A DNA stretch of 32,400 nucleotides from Cyclobacteriaceae bacterium. GTDB taxonomy: Bacteria > Bacteroidota > Bacteroidia > Cytophagales > Cyclobacteriaceae. The notes below the pieces were generated by a model that did no database searches, was not told the origin of the DNA, and saw only the letters and a program-made list of their open reading frames with translations. The stretch covers positions 1 through 32,400 of the forward strand of contig VFKK01000053.1 of the NCBI GenBank assembly GCA_009885605.1, written 5' to 3'. Below, piece by piece: positions 8,920 through 18,700 of this stretch (positions within the stretch are counted from its first letter, which is position 1; every line of letters starts with the position of its first letter). Position numbers and translations under genes: made by a program.

Positions 8920-9954
8920 TCAGTGAGTGGTGATTTGATCATTTTGAAACAACTCTTCCTGGTTTTGATCTACGAGGGTTTCAAATCTCTCGACTGTTTC
9001 TTTCAGGGTTAACATTGATTTGCCTCCGGCGGCATTTTTATGCCCTCCTCCATTGAAATAGGTTGTTGCAAATTTATTAACTGCGACTTCTGTTGATGAT
9101 CTGAAGGAAATTTTAATTCCGTCCTCACGCTCCGAAAACAAGGCCGCAAGCTTGATTCCGTCCAAAGATAAAGCATAATTGACCAAACCTTCTGTATCAC
9201 CGGTTTGGCTTTGATATTTTTTAAGATCTTTTTTGCTGATCGCAAAATAGGCCATCTGCAAATCTTCCCTTACTACCAGCCTGCGACTGATCGCGAAACC
9301 AATAAATTTCAATCGATTTACAGAATTTGAATCGTAGATCCAATTTGCAATCTGAGAGCAGTTTGCGCCTATCCCAATCAATTCTGCAACAACCAAGTGC
9401 ACATTTTTGGTGGTGTTAGGATGACGGAAACCTCCTGTATCTGTCATAATTCCTGCATAAAGACACTCTGCGATATCCCTATCTATCAGGTCCTTATCTC
9501 CCAAATCAACAATGAGCTCGTAAAGAAGTTCACAAGTCGCTGCAGCTTTGGTGCTCCAAATGCGATAGTCAGCAAAATTTTCAGGCTCCTGATGGTGGTC
9601 AATATTTACTATGAAAGCCTCTGACTTTCTGATCATTTCCCCCAGTTCATTGACCCGCTCGAGAACTGAAAAGTCAAGGCAAAAAATCACATCTGCCTGT
9701 TCCAGTTTCAAAGTAGCCAAGGGAATATGCTCAGGATTAGAAAAGTCAAGCACCTGATCAGTTCCTTTCATCCAATCCAGGAAGGAGGGATAATCTGATG
9801 GCGTGACCACTGCTACATCATGCCCTTTTTTGATCAGGTAATTAGCCAGGCCAAGAGAAGATCCCAATGCATCTGCATCAGGCTTGACATGTGTGGTAAT
9901 GAATATTTTCTTGGGTGATGAAATCTCTCTCTTAAATGAGGCTAATGCTTCCAT
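8920..9954 (-). CDS. nrnA: DHH-family phosphoesterase, NrnA-like oligoribonuclease / PAP phosphatase
   Basis: ITTHVKPDADALGSSLGL, NIDHHQEPENF, ATCELLYEL, GGFRHPNTT, FNGGGHKNAAGG: DHH-DHHA1 motifs. Confidence 0.9.
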   Translation of the reverse strand: MEALASFKREISSPKKIFITTHVKPDADALGSSLGLANYLIKKGHDVAVVTPSDYPSFLDWMKGTDQVLDFSNPEHIPLATLKLEQADVIFCLDFSVLERVNELGEMIRKSEAFIVNIDHHQEPENFADYRIWSTKAAATCELLYELIVDLGDKDLIDRDIAECLYAGIMTDTGGFRHPNTTKNVHLVVAELIGIGANCSQIANWIYDSNSVNRLKFIGFAISRRLVVREDLQMAYFAISKKDLKKYQSQTGDTEGLVNYALSLDGIKLAALFSEREDGIKISFRSSTEVAVNKFATTYFNGGGHKNAAGGKSMLTLKETVERFETLVDQNQEELFQNDQITTH

Positions 9955-10139
9955 TTTATAGAATCAACTGCACTTTGGCTCTAGTAGCCCGCAAAGGTCA
10001 GTAAATTTTTGACAAATCCCAACATACTCACTTTCCTGATTATGAAGAGCATAACCGATAAATAACTCAGATTCCTCGGAGAATGATTCGAAAACTCCTA
10101 CTTTTGCACCCGATTTAACCAACATAAAAACTAAAACAC

Positions 10140-10562
10140 ATGGCAACAAACAGAACATTTACTATGATTAAGCCTGATGCTTTCGAAGCAGGAAACACAG
10201 GAGCCATTTTGAAAATGATCGAAAACGCAGGCTTCAAAATCATGGCCATGAAAGCTACCCAACTGACACCTCAGCTTGCCGGTAAATTCTATGAAGTTCA
10301 TAAAGAAAGACCTTTCTACGCTGATCTGTGCGGATATATGTCTTCAGGACCTATAGTGGCAGTGATATTGGAAAAAGATAACGCTGTTGAAGATTTCAGA
10401 ACTTTGATCGGTGCCACAAACCCTGCAAATGCAGCAGATGGAACTATCCGTAAGATTTTCGCAAAGTCGATAGAAGCTAACGCTGTACACGGATCTGACT
10501 CAGACGAGAATGCTGCTCTTGAAGGTAATTTCTTCTTCTCCCAAGCAGAAAGAGTCTCCTAA
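10140..10562 (+). CDS. ndk: Nucleoside diphosphate kinase
   Basis: [77 protein letters not shown]. Confidence 0.97.
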   Translation: MATNRTFTMIKPDAFEAGNTGAILKMIENAGFKIMAMKATQLTPQLAGKFYEVHKERPFYADLCGYMSSGPIVAVILEKDNAVEDFRTLIGATNPANAADGTIRKIFAKSIEANAVHGSDSDENAALEGNFFFSQAERVS

Positions 10563-10583
10563 TCTTTCAATTTAAAAAGAATC

Positions 10584-10611
10584 AAAAAAGCACCCGATCG
10601 GGTGCTTTTTT
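10584..10611. terminator. Perfect palindromic terminator after ndk, also facing the 3' end of the convergent TPM gene
   Basis: AAAAAAGCACCCGA|TCGGGTGCTTTTTT, a 28-nt perfect palindrome. Confidence 0.85.
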
Positions 10612-10629
10612 GATTTATATCATTTTAGA

Positions 10630-11442
10630 TTACCAGCTTCCGCCTGCTCCGCCCCCGCCGAAGGAGCCGCCGCCAAAGCCTCCGAATCCACCGCCTCCAC
10701 CACCAAAGCCTCCTCGTCCAGAGGAAAAATCTCCAAATTTTCCTCCATTTCCTCCTTTGAGAAGATTGGCCAGCATGATGGTCGTGAGAAGGTCAATTCC
10801 TCCTCCTTTACCTCCCATGTGGTTATTATTATCTTTTCGATTTTTGATCATTGGCAAAATCACGAAGAAAAAGACAAAGAGAAGAATGAGGAAAATCCCT
10901 CCACCACTTTTACCCTTGGACTCCACTTGCTCAGCATCATATTCACCTGATGCAAGTTTGAAAATCATATCGGTAGCCTGATCAAAGCCCTGATGATATT
11001 GCTGCATTTTGAAATTGGGAAGAATCAAATTCTCCACGATTCGTTTGGCCAATGCATCAGGAACGGACCCCTCCATTCCGCGGCCTGTTGCGATAAAGAC
11101 TTTTCGGTCAGTCATCGCTGCCAAAATCAAGATTCCATTATCCTTTGAGCTTCCGATTCCCCAATTCTCACCCAGTCTTTGGGCATAATCGGCTATCTCA
11201 TAATCTCCGGTCGACCTCATGATCACAATAGCAACCTGAGTGGAAGTGCTATCATTGTAAGCCACAAGTTTTTGCTCCAGCTGACTTATTTCAGAGGAAG
11301 AAAGAGTCTGGGTAAAGTCATTCACCAATTTTGGCGGATTTGGAAGCGGAGGAAATTCCTGGGCGAAAAGCCTGCTTCCAACTACCAGGAACAAACAAAT
11401 GAATACCAGACTGTGGATTTTTTTATCCAAAAGAAATTTCAT
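10630..11442 (-). CDS. TPM (YgcG-like) domain membrane protein with glycine-rich C-terminus
   Basis: FPPLPNPPKLVNDFTQTLSSSEISQLEQKLVAYNDSTSTQVAIVIMRSTGDYEIADYAQRLGENWGIGSSKDNGILIL...GGFGGGSFGGGGAGGSW. Confidence 0.92.
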   Translation of the reverse strand: MKFLLDKKIHSLVFICLFLVVGSRLFAQEFPPLPNPPKLVNDFTQTLSSSEISQLEQKLVAYNDSTSTQVAIVIMRSTGDYEIADYAQRLGENWGIGSSKDNGILILAAMTDRKVFIATGRGMEGSVPDALAKRIVENLILPNFKMQQYHQGFDQATDMIFKLASGEYDAEQVESKGKSGGGIFLILLFVFFFVILPMIKNRKDNNNHMGGKGGGIDLLTTIMLANLLKGGNGGKFGDFSSGRGGFGGGGGGFGGFGGGSFGGGGAGGSW

Positions 11443-11857
11443 CCGATAGTTCATTATTGTCTGACTCGCCTTGATAAGGAAAATGTGATCTCAATTGTTC
11501 ACCTGCCATCTGAATGCCGTCAATTAATCCCTTTGTGAAATTCCCCGCGCGAAACTGATCTGCCATGTGGTCTTTAATTTTGCCCCAGAAATCCTCCGGA
11601 ACTACTTGATTGATCCCTGCATCCCCCAGAATTGCAAAGCGATGATCTACTACTGCCAAATAAAACAAAACACCGTTTCTGTCCTTTGTCTGGTACATTT
11701 TAAGAGTTTCGAATAATTCGGCTGCCCTGTCGAGAACGTCTCCCTTACAGTGGTTTTCGATGTGAACCTGGATTTCTCCTGAGGTTGACTTTTCAGCGGA
11801 CCGAATGGCGGCTATGATGGCCTCCCGGTCCGCAGTTGAGAATAATTTCTCAGCCAT
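11423..11857 (-). CDS. TPM domain protein (short, cytosolic-type)
   Basis: IRSAEKSTSGEIQVHIENHCKGDVLDRAAELFETLKMYQTKDRNGVLFYLAVVDHRFAILGDAGINQVVPEDFW. Confidence 0.9.
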   Translation of the reverse strand: MAEKLFSTADREAIIAAIRSAEKSTSGEIQVHIENHCKGDVLDRAAELFETLKMYQTKDRNGVLFYLAVVDHRFAILGDAGINQVVPEDFWGKIKDHMADQFRAGNFTKGLIDGIQMAGEQLRSHFPYQGESDNNELSDEISFG

Positions 11858-11866
11858 AATTATTTA

Positions 11867-12457
11867 TTAAAACTGTACTGTAGGTGCATTCTCCGCTCCG
11901 GCCGATGCCTGGAAAGTGCCTTTGATTTCAAAGCCATACCATCCTGCAAAAATGTTATTCGGGAATGTTCGAATGTTAGCATTATAGGTCACCACCGACT
12001 CATTGAAGTTTCTTCTGGCTACCGCAATTCTATTTTCAGTTCCTTCCAGTTGAGCCTGGAGCTCCAGGAAGTTTTGATTTGCCTTCAGGTCAGGATATTT
12101 TTCAACTGTCACCAGCAATCGGCTCAATGCTCCGGAGAGTTGATCCTGAGCTTGCTGGAATTCGGCAAGTTTTTCGGGAGTCAGGTTTGTAGGATCGATT
12201 GTCATCGAGGTTGCCTTAGACCTTGCTTCGATTACTCCTGTAAGAGTCTCTTGCTCAAATTCAGCATATCCTTTGACAGTGTTGACCAGGTTTGGAATCA
12301 GATCAGCTCTTCTTTGATATTGAGTTTGTACTTCAGCCCACTGACCGTTGATTTGCTCCTCGGTTTGTACAAACTGATTGTAGGTTCCCACAGCCTTAGT
12401 GTAAACGAAAATGCCCACTACAGCGATAATCAGGATAGGAATCAGAAATTTTTTCAT
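11867..12457 (-). CDS. lemA: LemA family protein
   Basis: YNQFVQTEEQINGQWAEVQTQYQRRADLIPNLVNTVKGYAEFEQETL...RRNFNESVVTYNANIRTFPNNIFAGWYGF. Confidence 0.96.
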   Translation of the reverse strand: MKKFLIPILIIAVVGIFVYTKAVGTYNQFVQTEEQINGQWAEVQTQYQRRADLIPNLVNTVKGYAEFEQETLTGVIEARSKATSMTIDPTNLTPEKLAEFQQAQDQLSGALSRLLVTVEKYPDLKANQNFLELQAQLEGTENRIAVARRNFNESVVTYNANIRTFPNNIFAGWYGFEIKGTFQASAGAENAPTVQF

Positions 12458-12577
12458 TTGTGCATTTGGTTTTAGAAAACTGGAATAATCACGTATTTCA
12501 AAAAAAGATGTTTAAAATCCGTTGATCGATTTAAAATCAAAATTATTTAATTTATCCGGATCCATATCAGAATTGGC

Positions 12578-13831
12578 TTAAATCTGTTTTTTAAGAACAA
12601 ACTTGAACTGCAAATCTTCATATTTTGTCAGGTCCATTCCTTCATACCTTCGGATTTTCATTTCGATTTCCTTCCCTTCTTCTGATCGTAAGAGCTTGAC
12701 CACTTCAGGCATTTCCCATATAAATGTTGGGATCTTATTAATCGATAGAATCTCGTCGAAGGGCAAGACCCCTGCTCCTTCGGCTGGAGAATTTTTTCTC
12801 ACGATCGAAACATACATCCGGTTTTCATCATTTGGAATCTTTTTGACAACAATCCCACTCATATCAAATTGAAAAGGCAGATAAAAATCCTCTCCTTTTT
12901 TCACAAGAAGTCGATTTCGTGGATAATCAAATATCAATCGGGTCCGACCCAAAACTTCAGAACCAAGACTTCCTTGTCTTCCTGACTTTTTGAAGATGTA
13001 GCTGTAAGCATTCTCTTCCGGGTAAGAGGTGAGAACTTCTGTCATTTTCAATCCGGCAAACCTGAGAGAACTTAACCTTCCGATAAATCCATACAAAACT
13101 CCGCCCAGGCTCTGCCCCAATTCTGTTTCTATAGTTAGCGGAGGAAGAATAATCTCTTTCGAAGTTTCTCTGTTCAGCAATACTCCGTGGTTTGCTCCGG
13201 TATCAATCAAGAGTTTAGGGCCAATGACTGATCCATTCTTTTGTTGAATTTTTGCATAGATATAGGGCTTTTCTTCCTCTACCGACATTTCAAGTTTACG
13301 GTAAAAAAGAGGCCTCCACCTAACCGCGTCCCGCTTGTAAAAGTCTATCAACCCGTCATCGTAATTAATTTTGATCGGGTTATTTTTGAAAAATTCATGT
13401 CCGATGATTCCATAAATGGGAATACCAATAACCGCTTCCAGTTCTAAAAAATCTTCTTCCAGTACCAACAAGTTTTGAAAAACTCCCTCCAAGGGCCCTA
13501 AATCTATGGTATTTAAAGGAGAAATAAACGCGGGCAAGGTGGTAGTGCCATCCGCCCCCATGAGATTGATTTTCCTGGTATAGCTTAGCCCCAGTGCATC
13601 TCCTAGTTTTTTACTGAAAAGAATATTTGCCCTTACTCCGGTATCTACTAAAAAATTGAGGGGGGTATTTCCGTTGATGGAAACAGGAACTATAATCAGG
13701 CTATTCGAAGAGTAAAAAGGGATAATTACTTTCCTTTTTTCCTCTTTCATGAAAAATCCAGGCACCTGCGCAAAGCAGGAAATCTGGAAAAACACCAGAA
13801 TTGAAAGAACGAATCCGAACCTTAATTGCAT
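12578..13831 (-). CDS. Retropepsin-like aspartyl protease with two DTG lobes and a C-terminal PDZ domain; signal peptide
   Basis: NFLVDTGVRANILFS and PKLLIDTGANHGVLLN; PDZ-like ENRMYVSIVRKNSPAEGAGVLPFDEILSINKI. Confidence 0.85.
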   Translation of the reverse strand: MQLRFGFVLSILVFFQISCFAQVPGFFMKEEKRKVIIPFYSSNSLIIVPVSINGNTPLNFLVDTGVRANILFSKKLGDALGLSYTRKINLMGADGTTTLPAFISPLNTIDLGPLEGVFQNLLVLEEDFLELEAVIGIPIYGIIGHEFFKNNPIKINYDDGLIDFYKRDAVRWRPLFYRKLEMSVEEEKPYIYAKIQQKNGSVIGPKLLIDTGANHGVLLNRETSKEIILPPLTIETELGQSLGGVLYGFIGRLSSLRFAGLKMTEVLTSYPEENAYSYIFKKSGRQGSLGSEVLGRTRLIFDYPRNRLLVKKGEDFYLPFQFDMSGIVVKKIPNDENRMYVSIVRKNSPAEGAGVLPFDEILSINKIPTFIWEMPEVVKLLRSEEGKEIEMKIRRYEGMDLTKYEDLQFKFVLKKQI

Positions 13832-14048
13832 ATTTTGTTGGACTACTTCGTGTCCAAATAAGTTAGCGCTTTTTTGAAAATTGTACTATCACGAGTATAA
13901 ACAGATAATGGGGTTCATAATGTTTCATGAGATTTAAAAATCTCTCACCTAATTTAGATTGAAACCAAATTAGAATAGAGAATCGATTGCTGGTTGCCAA
14001 AAAATCAAGAATACTTCATCTTTATTCTCAAATCTTTTTTTAATCCCC

Positions 14049-14519
14049 ATGGCAGATAAGGCTCTAATCGAAAAAGCAAAAAAAATCTTTGAAAACTTCC
14101 TCCTCAAGCAAGGAAGCAGGAAAACACCTGAGCGGTTTTCAGTGATCGATGAATTGTATTCTCTTCCCGAAGATGAGCACATGGATGTGGAGGGATTATT
14201 CCTGAGTATGAGAAACAAAGGCTACACCATCAGCCGCGCCACTATTTACAACACACTTGATCTTCTTGTAGAAAGCGGATTGGCCGTCAAGCACCAATTC
14301 AAGGATAAAGTCGCACTCTATGAGCAAGCCCTTACCTACAAACATCACGATCACCATGTCTGCAATCAATGCAGGAAAATCCGGGAGTTTTCTGATCCAA
14401 AAATTAATGAGATAAAAGAGGAAATTGGAAAGTCATTTCAATCCTCCATCAAAACTCACTCACTCGTATTATATGGTGATTGCCAGATCGCGAACTGCGA
14501 AAATCTGATTCACGTCTGA
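14049..14519 (+). CDS. Fur-family (Fur/PerR/Zur) transcriptional regulator
   Basis: RKTPERFSVIDELY, ISRATIYNTLDLLVESGL, HDHHVCNQCRKI, YGDCQIANCENL: winged helix plus two CxxC-type metal-site pairs. Confidence 0.92.
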   Translation: MADKALIEKAKKIFENFLLKQGSRKTPERFSVIDELYSLPEDEHMDVEGLFLSMRNKGYTISRATIYNTLDLLVESGLAVKHQFKDKVALYEQALTYKHHDHHVCNQCRKIREFSDPKINEIKEEIGKSFQSSIKTHSLVLYGDCQIANCENLIHV

Positions 14520-14959
14520 TCAGACCGCTTGAAAACTTTTTTGTAAATCGGGATCCGATAAGCAAACTGAAGCAACATTGCCGGATAAAGCAAAATCGAT
14601 AAAAGCCCAAAAGGAGCGGAATACTCAATTTCATCCCGGATGATGGCATCATTTCCGCTTCGGATGATGCGATGCTTATGATCCCAGCTTTTCAGGAAAA
14701 AGGGCAATTCGACTCCCTTATCTATGAAGTAAAATTCTTGTTCATCAGTCTTATCTTCAATAATCCTGCTGGTCCACTTCTGCTTAAAAAGCACAAAATT
14801 CAATTCCAGCGTTACCAAATCGCCTTTAGTCGAGCCATCAAATCTGAGAAGTTTTACCGGTGGAAACGGAGGACTTAGCTTAGTGAAAAGGGATTCCGTG
14901 AATCCTTCCTTCACTTTCAGATAGTTTTCCTCAACCTTGGTTTCGATGGTTAGTTTCAT
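14510..14959 (-). CDS. SRPBCC-family (START-like ligand-binding) protein
   Basis: KLTIETKVEENYLKVKEGFTESLFTKLSPPFPPVKLLRFDGSTKGDLVTLELNF...WDHKHRIIRSGNDAIIRDEIEYSAPFG. Resembles cell-division-inhibitor-like SRPBCC ligand-binding proteins. Confidence 0.7.
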   Translation of the reverse strand: MKLTIETKVEENYLKVKEGFTESLFTKLSPPFPPVKLLRFDGSTKGDLVTLELNFVLFKQKWTSRIIEDKTDEQEFYFIDKGVELPFFLKSWDHKHRIIRSGNDAIIRDEIEYSAPFGLLSILLYPAMLLQFAYRIPIYKKVFKRSDQT

Positions 14960-15051
14960 CTGTTTATAATTTGCTTTTTAGCGGCCAGATGGAATCTCGC
15001 ATTCCCCATAATCATTTCAGTGTGTGTCGCTTGCATCATGCTTGATTTCAT
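14956..15051 (-). CDS. Putative 31-aa small ORF between the cox3-like and SRPBCC genes
   Basis: Reverse-strand ATG 15051 to TGA 14956: MKSSMMQATHTEMIMGNARFHLAAKKQIINR. Stop overlaps the SRPBCC start codon (ATGA); start is 6 nt past the cox3-like stop. No homology evidence. Confidence 0.35.
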   Translation of the reverse strand: MKSSMMQATHTEMIMGNARFHLAAKKQIINR

Positions 15052-15057
15052 AATTTC

Positions 15058-15672
15058 TTAAAAGCTCAGGACAAAAAGGGCAAATAAAATTAGCCAAATC
15101 ACATCCATAAAGTGCCAATAAACGGTGAAAAGGCGAATTCTCATTTTTTCAAAAGGATTGATCAATAAAATGAGATTTCGAACCTCATCTTGTTGATTTT
15201 TCCGAAGCTGAACCAATAAGATCAAGGCAAAAATCATTGCTCCCAATAAATGGAAAATATGAATTCCTGAAAGCAAATAGAGAAAACTTCCACTCGGAAT
15301 TCCGGTAAAATTGATTCCCATGAGTTCCAATTCTTTCCAGCCGATAATCTGCAGAATGGTAAATATCGCGCCTAGCCAAAATGTATTCCGTAGAGATGAA
15401 ATAATTTTTTCAGTATTCTCTTCCTGATAGTGCAATCGCATTTTGGTTACAGTGTATCCGCTGAAAATCAATAAAAGCGTTGAAATAAGGAAGGAAACAG
15501 GGATTTTATGGTTCAATCCCTCCAGCTGATTCCAGCCGGAAGACATGAATGCCGCCACCAAAAACAAGAATATAAGCCCGCTTCCCAGCATTCCCAGATA
15601 TAGGAGGGTTTCGTATGGATGCAGCCGCTCGACCCGCTGGAACCATGTAAGTTGTTCTTTTGTCTTACTCAT
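15058..15672 (-). CDS. Heme-copper oxidase subunit III (cytochrome c oxidase subunit 3-like)
   Basis: Start MSKTKEQLTWFQRVERLHPYETLLYLGMLGS at 15672; SGIHIFHLLGAMIFALILL and RLFTVYWHFMDVIWLILFALFVL are subunit III motifs. Confidence 0.88.
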   Translation of the reverse strand: MSKTKEQLTWFQRVERLHPYETLLYLGMLGSGLIFLFLVAAFMSSGWNQLEGLNHKIPVSFLISTLLLIFSGYTVTKMRLHYQEENTEKIISSLRNTFWLGAIFTILQIIGWKELELMGINFTGIPSGSFLYLLSGIHIFHLLGAMIFALILLVQLRKNQQDEVRNLILLINPFEKMRIRLFTVYWHFMDVIWLILFALFVLSF

Positions 15673-15799
15673 CGAAGGGTAAACATTTTGGAGGGGCGTA
15701 GGTTCACAAAACTGCAAAACAACTTGCAAAGCTCATTCTAAGAACTCAGAATACTCTAAATTTGGGCTTCCAAACCCAATTCTCTCAAACCACATCATT

Positions 15800-18700
15800 T
15801 TGGATCGCCAGGCTTTTATTTCCCTTTATCAATCAGACCCGATTTTTCAAACGCTAGCTTACGAGATTTTAGGTCCCGAAAAGGTAAACTATCAGCTCAA
15901 AGGACTTGCAGGCAGCCTTGATATGGTCGTTTTTTGTTCATTGTATTCAAGCAAAGGAGGATTTCACCTGATCATCGCACAGGACAAAGAAGAAGCCGCT
16001 TATCTCAATACGGATATTCAGAATTTACTGGATACGGAGGATCATATGATTTTTCCTTCCAGTTTTAAGCGGCCTTATCATTACGATGAAGTGGACAATG
16101 CAAACGTCCTGATGCGCGCTGAAATCCTGAATCATGTTCTGGAAAGTAAAGGAAAACCGGGAATCATCATCACGTACCCGGAAGCTCTTTACGAACGTGT
16201 CATCAACAAGCGATCTCTGATCGAAAACACTTTTTCGGCACGAGTAGGAGAAGCGGTGGACATGGAATTTGTCTCTGAGATCTTGAGTAGTTACGATTTC
16301 GAGCTAACAGATTTTGTCTACGAACCAGGTCAATATGCAATTCGAGGGGGTATTCTGGATGTATTCTCATTTTCGAACGAATATCCTTATCGACTTGAAT
16401 TATTCGGAAAAGAAATCGAAAGCATCCGGACATTTGATCCGGAAACTCAGCTTTCGATTGCGAGCGTAGAAAAAATTTCCCTGATTCCAAACGTCCAAAC
16501 CAAGCTTTTGCAGGAAGTCCGACAATCATTTTTGGGATTCTTACCTGAGTCAACGATTGTTTGGATCAAAGATTATCAGCTCACCCTGGATGTCATGGAT
16601 GAATGCTTTCACAAAGCAGATAAGGCTTTTGATGAAATTGTTTCCAAAACTGCAAACGATAAATTGCTTCTGAAGCCGGGAGATTTATTTGACAAAGGGG
16701 CTAACTTCTCCGAACTTTCAAGAAGCTTTACCCGGGTTGAATTTGGGAAACAATATTATTTGCCAAAGGCGAAAATATTCCAATGGAATAGTCAGTCACA
16801 GCCTTCTTTCAACAAGAATTTTGATTTGTTGGTGACCCATTTGGCAGAAAATGAAAAAGGTGGCCAAGTCAATATTCTGACTGCAGAAAACGAAAAGCAA
16901 ATCGACCGGCTTTTGGGAATTTTTCATGAACTGGATCCCACGCTCCGGGTACAGAGCATGCTTTTAGGATTGAGAGAAGGCTTCGAAGATCGACAGATGA
17001 AGCTGGTATGCTATACCGATCACCAACTTTTCGAGCGATTTCACCGGTACAAAACCCGCAAAAAGGCCAGCAAATCCAAGGCGTTGACGCTGAAAGAACT
17101 TAAAGCTCTTCATCCGGGAGATTACATTGTTCACGTGGATTATGGCGTGGGGCGATTTGCCGGATTGGAAAAAGTGGATATCAGCGGCAAAATGCAGGAA
17201 GCTGTCCGACTCATCTTCCGGGATGACGATTTGCTATATGTCAATATCCATTCCCTTCACAAGATTTCGAAGTATTCTGGCCAGGAAGGCTCGACACCTT
17301 CCATGTCCAAACTGGGTTCTCCCGAATGGGAAAACAAGAAGAGCAGGGTCAAAAAGCAGGTTAAAGACATTGCAAAAGACCTTATAGCACTTTATGCGAA
17401 GCGCAGGTCTGCAAAAGGATATGCTTTCACCCATGACTCTGTTTTGCAGATAGAACTGGAATCTTCTTTCATCTACGAGGACACACCGGATCAGGCTATT
17501 GCCACAGCTGATGTGAAGGCTGACATGGAAAAAACCTATCCGATGGACAGATTAGTCTGTGGAGATGTGGGATTTGGAAAAACTGAGGTGGCCATTCGTG
17601 CAGCATTCAAAGCTGTAAACGACCGAAAGCAAGTTGCCGTGTTGGTACCAACCACTATTCTGGCAATGCAGCACTTTCATACTTTCACCGAAAGACTGGA
17701 AAATTTTCCTGTCAAAGTGGAGTACATTAATCGCTTTCGATCCGCCAAAGAAATCAAGGATATTATCTCTCAGGTAAAATCAGGGGAGATCGACATTCTA
17801 ATCGGTACCCATAAAATCGTCAACAAAGACATTGAATTCAAAGACCTGGGCCTTTTGGTCATAGATGAGGAGCAAAAATTTGGAGTGAAAGTAAAAGACC
17901 AACTTAAAAATCTCCGGGTAAACGTCGACGTACTGACACTTACCGCAACTCCGATTCCCCGAACGCTTCATTTCTCGTTGATGGGAGCCCGGGATCTTTC
18001 GGTGATCGCCACCCCTCCGCCAAATCGGCAGCCAGTGACTACAGAAATTCAAACTTTCCGCGAAGAAGTAATCAGGGATGCCGTGGCTTACGAACTTCGA
18101 AGAGGCGGACAGGTTTTCTTTGTGCACAACAGAGTGGGAGAGATCGATAGTATAGCCAATCTGATTATGAAGTTGGTTCCGGATGCGCGAGTAGCGGGAG
18201 CACATGGTCAAATGGATGGTAAAAAACTGGAAAAAGTAATGGTTGACTTTATCAACCATGAATATGATGTGCTGGTATCAACTAATATCATCGAATCCGG
18301 ACTCGATATTCCTAACGCCAACACAATCATCATCAACCGGGCGCATATGTTTGGTTTGAGTGATCTTCACCAAATGAGAGGCCGGGTAGGAAGGAGCAAT
18401 AAAAAAGCTTTCTGCTTTTTATTGACAAGTCCAATGTCAGGATTAACCGCTGAGGCGAGAAAGAGACTTCAGACATTAGAAGAATTTTCTGATCTGGGAG
18501 ACGGATTCAAAGTGGCAATGAAAGATTTGGATATTCGCGGTGCGGGAAATCTATTGGGAGCTGAGCAAAGCGGATTTATAACTGATCTGGGTTTTGAAAT
18601 GTATCATAAGATCTTGGACGAAGCTGTTCAGGAATTGAAAGAAAACGAGTTTGCAGCTCTTTTTGAGATCGATTTGGAGGAGAAAGTAAAAGTTCTCGTG

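Noticed and set aside
9964-10158. 64-aa minus-strand ORF between nrnA and ndk
   Set aside because: Covers the ndk promoter region and overlaps the ndk start; no domain and unusual composition. A TAnnTTTG-like element (TACTTTTG, 10099-10106) suggests promoter sequence.
10610-10981. Proline-rich ORF (LPPAPPPPKEPPPKPP...)
   Set aside because: Antisense shadow of the glycine-rich C-terminus of the TPM protein (GGFGGGG); low-complexity artefact.
17109-17124. TTGTTCACGTGGATTA, parS-like CACGTG core
   Set aside because: Flanks do not match the parS palindrome, and it encodes conserved Mfd residues (IVHVDYG).
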